Shown here piece by piece: positions 1 through 5,702 of a stretch of DNA of 5,702 bases. This stretch comes from Planctomycetota bacterium (GTDB lineage: Bacteria; Planctomycetota; UBA1135; UBA2386), in the NCBI GenBank assembly GCA_003235605.1, contig QJVU01000152.1, forward strand, positions 1 to 5,702. Direction: 5' to 3'. How positions within the stretch are numbered: the stretch's first letter is position 1; each line of letters opens with the position of its first letter. A program made the translations under genes and the position numbers. Under the pieces are notes generated by a model. It searched no databases. It was not told where the DNA came from and was given only the letters and a program-made list of their open reading frames with translations.

Positions 1-957
1 CCGGGGCTGGCACTCAAGACGGAGTTCCTGGGTCTGGCGGTGATGGCCGAGCTGCCCCTGGTGCTGGTGGTGGTGCAGCGTGGCGGTCCCAGCACTGGAC
101 TGCCCACCAAGGTCGAACAGGGCGACCTGCTTGCGGCACTCCATGGACAGCCCGGCGACACCCCCAAGGTCATCCTCGCACCGGCCACCATCGAAGAGTG
201 CCTCCACTTCATGGTCACAGCCCGGAAGCTGGCCGAGACGTTCCGCGTGCCGGTGCTGGTGCTCACGGACGCCAACCTGGCCACCGGCGTGCAGCCAATC
301 CCCCGTCCGGAAGTGCAGGCCGATTGGCTGGCGCCTCCCATCGACCAGTCGCCTTGGGACAGGAGCGTGCCACCTTACGCCTGGGATCCCGAGACCGGGA
401 TCTCGCCACGGCCGATTCCCGGCCAGCCCGGGGGCGAATACGTGCTCACCGGTCTCGCGCACAACCACCTCAGCAAGGTGGCGTACGATCCGAACTCGAA
501 CCAGGTCGGCTGCGAGATGCGCAGCCGCAAGCTGGCCACGCTGCTGCAGACGTTGCGGCCGCCCGAGGTGCACGGCGACCCTGAGGGCGACCTGCTGGTG
601 GTGGGATGGGGGTCGACCCTGGGCTCGATCGAGGAGGCCGTGGACAAGGCCCGATCCGAAGGGGACAGGGTCTCGTCTCTTCACCTGCGCTTCCTGTCTC
701 CCCTGGAGCCCGGCCTCGAAGAAATCTTCCAGCGCTTCCGGAAGGTCTTCACGGTGGAGATCAACTACAGCGATCCTGTCGGCCCCCCCCACACGAACCA
801 CACCACCAGGCGCCCGGCGCAGTTGTGCCTGATGCTCAGGGCACACACGTTGATGGACATCGACTGCTGGTCCAACGTCCATGGCCAGCCGATCCGCCCG
901 GGTCTGATCTACAACGAGATCAAGGCCCGCCTGAGGACCACGCGAGGAGGTGCATGA
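1..957 (+). CDS. korA: 2-oxoacid:ferredoxin oxidoreductase alpha subunit, KorA type (5'-truncated by window edge)
   Basis: The reading frame is open from base 1, so the gene starts upstream; 318 residues are visible. With KorB it would oxidise 2-oxoglutarate (or a related 2-oxoacid) with CoA to acyl-CoA and CO2, reducing ferredoxin in the cytoplasm. The first visible residues, PGLALKTEFLGLAVMAELPL, followed by QRGGPSTGLPTK at about residues 26-37, are hallmark KorA/PorA N-domain motifs. The segment around SPRPIPGQPGGEYVLTGLAHN (about residues 131-151) is the usual KorA linker. GDLLVVGWGSTLGSIEEAV (from about residue 197) opens the PFOR domain II-like part, and the C-terminal GQPIRP segment is typical. 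KorA of this class is usually about 570-620 residues with an N-terminal gamma-type domain, so roughly the first half is probably missing. The in-frame GTG/ATG at 40-45 is internal, because homology continues upstream of it. The TGA stop shares one base with the korB start. 2-oxoglutarate is inferred from family resemblance; another 2-oxoacid is possible. Confidence 0.93.
   Translation, partial: PGLALKTEFLGLAVMAELPLVLVVVQRGGPSTGLPTKVEQGDLLAALHGQPGDTPKVILAPATIEECLHFMVTARKLAETFRVPVLVLTDANLATGVQPIPRPEVQADWLAPPIDQSPWDRSVPPYAWDPETGISPRPIPGQPGGEYVLTGLAHNHLSKVAYDPNSNQVGCEMRSRKLATLLQTLRPPEVHGDPEGDLLVVGWGSTLGSIEEAVDKARSEGDRVSSLHLRFLSPLEPGLEEIFQRFRKVFTVEINYSDPVGPPHTNHTTRRPAQLCLMLRAHTLMDIDCWSNVHGQPIRPGLIYNEIKARLRTTRGGA
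944..951 (+). promoter_or_regulatory. Shine-Dalgarno site for korB
   Basis: GAGGAGGT is a near-perfect anti-16S complement lying inside the last codons of korA. It is only 2 bases from the ATG at 954 but 5 bases from the ATG at 957. The second of the two tandem ATG codons is therefore the better start. Confidence 0.8.
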
Positions 958-1910
958 TGTTCGGCCTCAAGACCGACTGGGAACTGGACGTCCCCGAGCG
1001 CTACTTCACCCTGGAGGATTACGAGGGCGGCGTGGCGCGCTGGTGCCCGGGCTGCGGTGACCTGGCGGTGCTCACCGCCGTGCAGCGCATCTGCCGTGAC
1101 GAGCAGCTCGCGCCGGAGAAGACCGTCTGCGTCTCGGGCATCGGCTGCGCCAGCCGGTTCCCCCACTACATGAAGACGTACGGGTTCCACGGTCTCCATG
1201 GCCGACCCCTCCCGGTGGCGTGTGGCATCAAGGCGCGCCGCCCGGATCTCACCATCTGGGTCGCAACCGGCGACGGCGACTGCTGCTCGATCGGGGCGGG
1301 ACACTGGATCCACGCCATCCGCTACAACATGGACATGGTGGTGATGCTGTTCGACAACAGCGTCTACGGCCTGACCAAGAAGCAGACCTCCCCCACGAGC
1401 CCCCAAGGCATGGTTACCAACACCCACCCCGCGGGCGCATGGCTGCCGCCGCTGAACCCGCTGACCGCTACGCTGGGGTTTGCCAACGTCTCGTTCGTGG
1501 CGCAGACCGTGGACTGGAACCCCATGCACCTGCACGCGACCTTGAAGGCCGCCTACCACCACAAGGGGCTCAGCTTCGTGCGCATCCTGCAGCGCTGCCC
1601 GACCTATTCGGCCAGTGTCTACGAGGCGATGCAGAAGGATCCCTCGCTGCTGACCCTGCTGACCGGTGGCGACAGCCCCGAGTTGCCGCCGGACGTGGCG
1701 CAGACGTTCCCGAACCACGAGGCCCACGACAGCCGGGACATCGACGCGGCGCGCAAGCTGGCAGGGCGTGTGAGCCCCTTGCCCATCGGCGTGCTGTTCC
1801 GTGATCCGGACCGACCGCGCTACGAGGAAGTGACCACGCAGGGCATCGACCTGCCGGCCGCGAAGCGGTTGCTTGCGATCGAGCGCGAGCTGGATCGTTT
1901 TGCGGTGTGA
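957..1910 (+). CDS. korB: 2-oxoacid:ferredoxin oxidoreductase beta subunit, KorB type
   Basis: This is the catalytic partner of KorA: it binds thiamine diphosphate/Mg and a [4Fe-4S] cluster and passes electrons to ferredoxin. It is 317 residues from the ATG at 957, within the usual 280-345 for KorB. Visible motifs are RWCPGCGD (Cys30, Cys33), SGIGCASRFP (Cys64) and LQRCPTY (Cys214), which together give the four expected cluster ligands. The thiamine-diphosphate motif begins GDGDCCSIGAGH at residue 105 and ends at FDNSVYGLTKKQTSPTS (about 132-148), with the metal-binding Asp and Asn in place. The enzyme therefore looks functional. Conserved stretches YMKTYGFHGLHGR and NTHPAGAW also fit the family. 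The start was chosen because of the strong Shine-Dalgarno site and because it overlaps the korA stop by one base (TGATG); the ATG at 954 would add one residue. The frame is open well upstream of the start, but that part reads as out-of-frame korA. Confidence 0.95.
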   Translation: MFGLKTDWELDVPERYFTLEDYEGGVARWCPGCGDLAVLTAVQRICRDEQLAPEKTVCVSGIGCASRFPHYMKTYGFHGLHGRPLPVACGIKARRPDLTIWVATGDGDCCSIGAGHWIHAIRYNMDMVVMLFDNSVYGLTKKQTSPTSPQGMVTNTHPAGAWLPPLNPLTATLGFANVSFVAQTVDWNPMHLHATLKAAYHHKGLSFVRILQRCPTYSASVYEAMQKDPSLLTLLTGGDSPELPPDVAQTFPNHEAHDSRDIDAARKLAGRVSPLPIGVLFRDPDRPRYEEVTTQGIDLPAAKRLLAIERELDRFAV

Positions 1911-4270
1911 GCTCCATGGCCGGCCCCGACGCACAAGACCGGCCCGCCCCTGCCGCGACCCTGCGCGACCTGCGACGCTTCCACCTGGGGGATGGACCGG
2001 CCACGCCTTTGCCTGCCGGTGCCCTGCCGGCGCTGCTGGCGCCCTTCCGTCAGCCTCACCGCCTGCGCCACGACTTCCCCCTGGTGCTGGACGGCGACCT
2101 GCGTTGCCGTCCCCTGACCGATCTGCTGCAGATCGCCGACACCGAGGACCGGGTGCTGCGCGACAACCTGCCGCGCCTGGAACAGTATGCACGGGCGCTC
2201 GTCGGGGACGGCCAGGCGGCGGACCCGGCGACGTTGGTGCAGAAGGCAGGGGAGCGGATGCTGCACGAACTCGACCTCCCCGAGGGCGCTGGCGCCACGG
2301 CCAAGACCAACCTGATGGCCCTGGTGCGGTCCCTGCCCGCGGGACGGCTGCTGGGACTCACACCCGAGACACCGATGGATCTGCTCCGGGCTGCAGCCAG
2401 GCAACGTCTCGCTGCCGCGCGGGCGCCGTTCCGCGCCCGCGTGGAGGAGTTGGCCGCCGGCGTGCGCCGCCTGCTCCAGGTGGCAGCAAGCAAGGACCCC
2501 TCCGCCCGCCAGCCCGAGGCGCTCCAGAAGACGTTGGGCTCGGCGGCCAGCCGGTTCCTCGACCCGGCAGCCCTGGCCCGCGCCATCGGGCCCCATCGCG
2601 GTTCCGGGCCCGGGGGGCCGGAGCAACAGCAACGACGGGAACGACTGCAGACCACCCTCGCCGCCCTGGAGCGACACCTGCAGGAGGACGCGGCCGAAGC
2701 TGTCGAAGCCATCGTGGCGGTGCGGGACGAACCCGACCCCTGTGAAGCGGCCGCCGCTGCCTTCGACCGCGAGGCGGAGCGCCTCGCCGATGTGGTGGGC
2801 GCTGTGCGGGTCGCAGAGCTGGAGCTCCGCTCCGCGTACGAGCCAGCACGTCACGACCCGTTGCTGGCGGCGCTGAGCTGGCGAGACTGCAGCCCTGAGG
2901 AGTTGCACGTGCTCCCGACGGTGGTGGCAGCGATGACTGCCGAGGACCTCGCTCGCGGCGGTCTCCCGTCCCTGTCACGGCTGTTGTTGTCCGGCCGGCC
3001 GGTCCAGGTGCTGGTCTTGCAGTCGCCGGCTCGCGACCCCGCAGCTGTCTTTCGGATGGAGCTGGCCTACCTGGCCGTGGCACACCGCGAGGCCTTCGTC
3101 CAACAGTCCACCGCCGCGCGTCCCACCCACCTCCTCGAGGGATTCCGACGCGCCCTCGCCGGCAGCCGCGCGGCAGTACACGTCGTGGACAGCGGCTTCG
3201 ACGGGACCGGCAAGGTCCCACTCCTGGGAGCCTTCCTGCACGCCGGTGCCGCCATCGAAGGACGCGCCCACCCCCTGTTCCACTACGACCCCGAGGCGGG
3301 AGAGACCTGGGCCCGGAGGTTCGACTTCGACCACAACCCCCAGCCCGACGCGGACTGGCCCCGAGCCCGACGGACCATGGCTGCGCCGGAGGGGGACGGC
3401 GACCAGCGGGAGCAGGAGCTGGTCTTCACGTATGCCGACTTCGCCCTGCTGGAGCCCGCCTACGGCGACCAGTTCTCGCTGCTGCCCAACGACCTGCAGA
3501 GCGACGACCTGATCCCGCTGGACCAACACCTGGAGCTGGACCCGGAGGGCGCCACGCGACGGGTGCCCTTCGTCTGGATCGTGGATCCCGAGAACAACCT
3601 CCACCGTGCCGCAGTGCGGCGGCCGCTGCTCGTGGCCTGCCGGGACCGCCTGCGCTTCTGGCGCACCCTCCAGGAGCTCGGGGGCGTGCGCAACGAGCAT
3701 GTGCGCGAGGCCGTGCAACGCGCCCGCCAGGAGGCCGCCGAACAGTCCCAGCGGGAGCTCCAGGCGGAGCAGGCCCGGCACCAGGCCCGGCTGGAGGCGG
3801 TGCGCCAGGAGGCCGTCGCCCAGGCCATGCAGAACCTCTCCCGCATGCTGCTGGAGTTGGACCCGTTGGCCACGGCACCGGCGACCGTGCCGGTTGCCCC
3901 CAACCGGGAGGACGAACCAGTCGCGCCGAGCGAGGCAACCGAGGTTCAGGAGCCCGAAGCTGCAGCGGCCGAAGCAGCCCCAGAAGCCAAAGCACCTGCG
4001 GCCGCCGAAGAAGCCGAAGACCTCGACGAGGCCTGGATCGAGAGCACCCGCTGCTCCAGCTGCAACGACTGCATCAACATCAACCCGCTGCTGTTCGTCT
4101 ACGACGAGAACAAGCAGGCCCGCATCGGCGACCTGAGCAAGGGCACCTTTGCCCAGCTCGTGCAGGCTGCGGAGAAGTGCCCGGTGCGCTGCATCCATCC
4201 CGGCAAGCCCCGGAATCCGGACGAGCCCAACCTGGAAGAGCTCGTGGCGCGGGCCGAGGCCTACCAGTGA
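1907..4270 (+). CDS. Large PFOR-domain-VI-like protein with C-terminal tethered ferredoxin domain (uncharacterised)
   Basis: The protein has 787 residues and I cannot assign it to a named family. Regions in order: about 1-80, a segment of unknown function; about 100-335, mainly helical, Ala/Arg/Leu/Glu-rich; about 335-490, resembling the thiamine-diphosphate domain (domain VI) of PFOR. The resemblance is seen in ARGGLPSLSRLLLSGRPVQV (349-368), the ELAYLAVAHREAF block with a following LLEGFRRAL (about 385-420), and GAAIEGRAHPLFHYDP (447-462). The PFOR GDGW...N cofactor motif and CxGCG cysteines are absent, so catalysis is unlikely. Then come about 500-597, a conserved-looking segment ending CRDRLRFWRTLQELGGVRNEH; 599-651, a likely coiled coil; 655-709, a Pro/Ala/Glu-rich linker; and 710-787, a ferredoxin domain with CSSCNDC (Cys716, 719, 722) and EKCP (Cys758), enough for one [4Fe-4S] cluster. 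No signal peptide or membrane helix is seen. The GTG start overlaps the korB stop by four bases (GTGA). The in-frame ATG at 1916 is the main alternative, and neither has a strong Shine-Dalgarno. Position in the operon suggests an electron acceptor or scaffold for KorAB (inference). Confidence 0.85.
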   Translation: MSSMAGPDAQDRPAPAATLRDLRRFHLGDGPATPLPAGALPALLAPFRQPHRLRHDFPLVLDGDLRCRPLTDLLQIADTEDRVLRDNLPRLEQYARALVGDGQAADPATLVQKAGERMLHELDLPEGAGATAKTNLMALVRSLPAGRLLGLTPETPMDLLRAAARQRLAAARAPFRARVEELAAGVRRLLQVAASKDPSARQPEALQKTLGSAASRFLDPAALARAIGPHRGSGPGGPEQQQRRERLQTTLAALERHLQEDAAEAVEAIVAVRDEPDPCEAAAAAFDREAERLADVVGAVRVAELELRSAYEPARHDPLLAALSWRDCSPEELHVLPTVVAAMTAEDLARGGLPSLSRLLLSGRPVQVLVLQSPARDPAAVFRMELAYLAVAHREAFVQQSTAARPTHLLEGFRRALAGSRAAVHVVDSGFDGTGKVPLLGAFLHAGAAIEGRAHPLFHYDPEAGETWARRFDFDHNPQPDADWPRARRTMAAPEGDGDQREQELVFTYADFALLEPAYGDQFSLLPNDLQSDDLIPLDQHLELDPEGATRRVPFVWIVDPENNLHRAAVRRPLLVACRDRLRFWRTLQELGGVRNEHVREAVQRARQEAAEQSQRELQAEQARHQARLEAVRQEAVAQAMQNLSRMLLELDPLATAPATVPVAPNREDEPVAPSEATEVQEPEAAAAEAAPEAKAPAAAEEAEDLDEAWIESTRCSSCNDCININPLLFVYDENKQARIGDLSKGTFAQLVQAAEKCPVRCIHPGKPRNPDEPNLEELVARAEAYQ
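4256..4259 (+). promoter_or_regulatory. Weak Shine-Dalgarno for the RnfB-like gene
   Basis: GAGG lies 7 bases before the GTG at 4267, inside the upstream gene. It supports the GTG start over the in-frame ATG at 4297, which would cut into the membrane helix. Confidence 0.45.
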
Positions 4271-5097
4271 CCCAAGTGTTGCTGGCGCTGGCCATCATGA
4301 CGGGCCTGGGCGTCACGTTCGGGACCTTGTTGGCGGTGGCGTACCGTTTCCTGCGGGTGCCCGAGGACCCGCGCCTGGAACAGGTCGAGGAGATGCTGCC
4401 CGGCACCAACTGTGGCGCGTGCGGCGAACCCGGCTGCCGTGCCTTCGCCGAGGCCCTCGTCGCCGGAGCCCGGCAGCCAGCAGGCTGCACCGTATCGAGC
4501 CCCGAGGGCATCCAGCACATCGCCGGGTTCCTGGGGGTCGAAGCCGGCGAGCAGGACCGGCGGGTGGCGCGCCTGCACTGCGCCGGCGGCCGCGCCCAGG
4601 CTGCGCAGAACGTCGTCTACGAGGGCTTCGCCAGCTGCCGCGCCGCGGCGGTCACCGGGGGCGGGGGCAAGGGCTGCGCGTGGGGCTGTCTCGGACTTGG
4701 CGATTGCGAGATCGCCTGCACCTTCGACGCGATCCACATGAACCAGAACGGTCTGCCGGTGGTGAAGGTGGACAAGTGCACCGCGTGCAACGACTGCGTC
4801 CTGGTTTGCCCCCGCGACCTGTTCGAGTTGGCGCCCCTCCGCCAGCCGTTGTTGGTGCAGTGCAAGGCGCCCCTGGCCGGCGACGAAGCCCGCGCCGTCT
4901 GCACGGTGGCCTGTGACGCCTGCGGCCGTTGCGTGCAGGACGCCCCGGAAGGCCTGATCCGCATGGTCGAGAACCTGCCGGTGATCGACTACCGCCAGGA
5001 CGTGCGTGCCGGTCCCGAAGCCACGTTTCGCTGCCCCACCGGCGCCATCCAGTGGGTCCCGCAGGACCAGTTCGACGCACCGGAGGTCCGCGCATGA
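4267..5097 (+). CDS. rnfB: RnfB-like membrane-anchored polyferredoxin
   Basis: The protein has 276 residues. RnfB is the ferredoxin-facing iron-sulfur subunit of the Rnf membrane complex. Residues 3-28 form one hydrophobic membrane helix (VLLALAIMTGLGVTFGTLLA and onward). NCGACGEPGC plus a distal Cys (Cys49, 52, 57, 74) form the RnfB Fe-S domain. CAWGCLGLGDCEIAC (Cys137, 141, 147, 151) plus CTACNDCVLVCP (Cys171, 174, 177, 181) form a two-cluster ferredoxin with the C-x3-C-x5-C-x3-C spacing typical of RnfB. A C-terminal ferredoxin module has CDACGRC (Cys216, 219, 222) and RCPTGAI (Cys256) but lacks the other four expected cysteines, so it should hold only one cluster. The GTG start was chosen because it overlaps the previous stop (GTGA) and preserves the whole membrane helix. 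No other Rnf subunit (A, C, D, E, G) is in the window. The neighbours suggest that it takes electrons from KorAB, directly or through the ferredoxin domain of the preceding gene. An Rnf-independent role is possible. Confidence 0.85.
   Translation: MTQVLLALAIMTGLGVTFGTLLAVAYRFLRVPEDPRLEQVEEMLPGTNCGACGEPGCRAFAEALVAGARQPAGCTVSSPEGIQHIAGFLGVEAGEQDRRVARLHCAGGRAQAAQNVVYEGFASCRAAAVTGGGGKGCAWGCLGLGDCEIACTFDAIHMNQNGLPVVKVDKCTACNDCVLVCPRDLFELAPLRQPLLVQCKAPLAGDEARAVCTVACDACGRCVQDAPEGLIRMVENLPVIDYRQDVRAGPEATFRCPTGAIQWVPQDQFDAPEVRA
5082..5087 (+). promoter_or_regulatory. Shine-Dalgarno site for the last gene
   Basis: GGAGGT lies 6 bases before the ATG at 5094, within the last codons of the RnfB-like gene. 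This strong site decides the start of the downstream gene, which otherwise has no recognised N-terminal motif. Confidence 0.75.
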
Positions 5098-5702
5098 GGG
5101 CACGCGCGGAGCTGGCACGGGCGATGGGCCGCTTGGAGGCGGGAGAACGCACAGTTGCGGTGGTGCCCGGCCCGGAGCTCCTGGGCGCCCTCGACCTCCT
5201 CCACCAGGCCGTGCAACGCCTGCTGCCCTTGGTGGTACGGGTGCCCCTCGACGAAGGACACCTCCCCTACCACGCTGCCGCCGAAACCGGTGCCGTCCTC
5301 TGGATGGCCCAGGATCCCGACGAGCTCCCCGACCTGCAGCTGCTGGCCCAACTGGTGGCGGAAAGGGCGCTGGTGCCCGTGGTCCTTGCCCACGAGGGCG
5401 AAGAGCGCGGCAAGAGCGCGGCCAGCCGCGAGCTGCTGGGGGAAGCCGCGGCGCGGATCGCTCCCCTGACCCCGGCCCAGGAGATGCTCTTTGGTCGCTA
5501 TCGGCGCCGCGTGCCGCGCTGGTTCGACCTGGAGCACCCGGTTCTGCGGGGCCAGGACGGCGGCCCGGAGCTCAAGACACTGCGCCGCGCGGCCTGGGCA
5601 CCGATGTTCCAAGGGCCGGTGGCGGAGCTCCTGGCCACGGCCCGACACGACGTGGAGTCTGCAACCGGCAGGTCCCTGGCGCCGATCTCCGCAAGCGAGG
5701 TC
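5094..5702 (+). CDS. PFOR domain-I-like protein, non-catalytic (3'-truncated by window edge)
   Basis: The frame is open from the ATG at 5094 to the last base, giving 203 residues with no stop. The start overlaps the RnfB-like stop (ATGA) and has a strong Shine-Dalgarno. The translation resembles the second half of PFOR domain I. VPGPELLGALDLLHQAVQRL (24-43) followed by LPLVVRVPLD parallels the PFOR stretch around GLLLMIPNMYKIAGELLPGV. ETGAVLWMAQDPDELPDLQL (64-83) parallels the QTGFAML...SVQEVMDL region. DLEHPVLRG (145-153), with TGRSLAPI at 191-198, parallels the PFOR NPEHPVLRGTAQNPD and TGR-Y-LFDY stretches. The roughly 90 N-terminal residues of PFOR, including the YPITPSS substrate-binding segment, are absent, and the HFFDGFRTSHE motif is reduced to VLAHEGEERG. 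A catalytic role is therefore unlikely. The PFOR alignment is from memory, so the family link is moderate and the gene call itself is strong. It may be a structural partner of the PFOR domain-VI-like protein encoded two genes upstream (inference). What follows position 203 is unknown. Confidence 0.8.
   Translation, partial: MRARAELARAMGRLEAGERTVAVVPGPELLGALDLLHQAVQRLLPLVVRVPLDEGHLPYHAAAETGAVLWMAQDPDELPDLQLLAQLVAERALVPVVLAHEGEERGKSAASRELLGEAAARIAPLTPAQEMLFGRYRRRVPRWFDLEHPVLRGQDGGPELKTLRRAAWAPMFQGPVAELLATARHDVESATGRSLAPISASEV

Noticed and set aside
385..402. Perfect 7-bp inverted repeat with a 4-base loop (GATCCCG...CGGGATC)
   Set aside because: It lies inside korA coding sequence with no following T-tract. 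Such short GC-rich stems are common by chance here.
783..790. Run of eight C in korA, a possible slippage or frameshift site
   Set aside because: KorA similarity continues in the same frame on both sides of the run up to the stop at 957, so there is no frameshift here and no sign of programmed slippage.
909..2192. Long minus-strand open frame (427 codons) opposite korB
   Set aside because: It is antisense to a gene with clear KorB motifs, its translation is low-complexity Arg/Gly/Ala/His-rich, and no family motif is visible. Long antisense frames are expected in GC-rich coding DNA.
2769..2787. Perfect 8-bp inverted repeat with a 3-base loop (GCGAGGCG...CGCCTCGC)
   Set aside because: It is inside the coding sequence of the PFOR-VI-like gene, encodes an ordinary helical stretch, and has no T-run. 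It is not a credible terminator.
2975..4198. Minus-strand open frame (407 codons) opposite the PFOR-VI-like gene
   Set aside because: The composition is Leu/Val/Gly-rich without motifs, and the plus strand carries the ferredoxin cysteines and coiled coil. It is a shadow frame.
4267..5097. Possible complete Rnf complex in this operon
   Set aside because: Only the RnfB-like subunit is present. No RnfA, C, D, E or G features are seen, and the next gene resembles PFOR, not an Rnf subunit.
4261..5118. Minus-strand open frame (285 codons) opposite the RnfB-like gene
   Set aside because: The plus strand encodes an unmistakable RnfB cysteine pattern. The antisense frame has no recognisable features.

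Overview
This is a single, fully plus-strand coding window of high GC content (clearly above 60%, with strong G/C preference at third codon positions). It carries five head-to-tail genes with no intergenic space. Gene content and composition suggest a GC-rich bacterium that oxidises 2-oxoacids with ferredoxin. I cannot assign a phylum from the sequence alone. No RNA genes, mobile elements, CRISPR arrays, promoters or terminators are visible. Both ends of the window lie inside genes, so the operon continues in both directions.

Layout: (1) 1-957, the 3' part of korA, the alpha subunit of a 2-oxoacid (probably 2-oxoglutarate):ferredoxin oxidoreductase. (2) 957-1910, korB, the thiamine-diphosphate and [4Fe-4S] beta subunit, apparently complete and catalytically intact. 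(3) 1907-4270, a 787-residue protein of no named family. Its middle resembles the thiamine-diphosphate domain of pyruvate:ferredoxin oxidoreductase (PFOR) with the cofactor motifs gone, and its C-terminus is a ferredoxin domain on a long flexible linker. (4) 4267-5097, an RnfB-like protein with one N-terminal membrane helix and cysteines for about four [4Fe-4S] clusters. (5) 5094 to the window end, the start of a protein resembling the second half of PFOR domain I, without the substrate-binding N-terminal part. It is open at the window edge.

All four junctions are stop/start overlaps (TGATG, GTGA, GTGA, ATGA), which points to one translationally coupled operon. My reading is that KorAB oxidises a 2-oxoacid and CoA to acyl-CoA and CO2. 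The electrons would pass to the tethered ferredoxin of gene 3 and then to the membrane-anchored RnfB-like protein. Genes 3 and 5 look like two non-catalytic remnants of PFOR, reused as scaffold or docking subunits. KorAB and RnfB domains are established families. The assembly into one membrane-attached complex is inference, and it is the most interesting possibility in this window.
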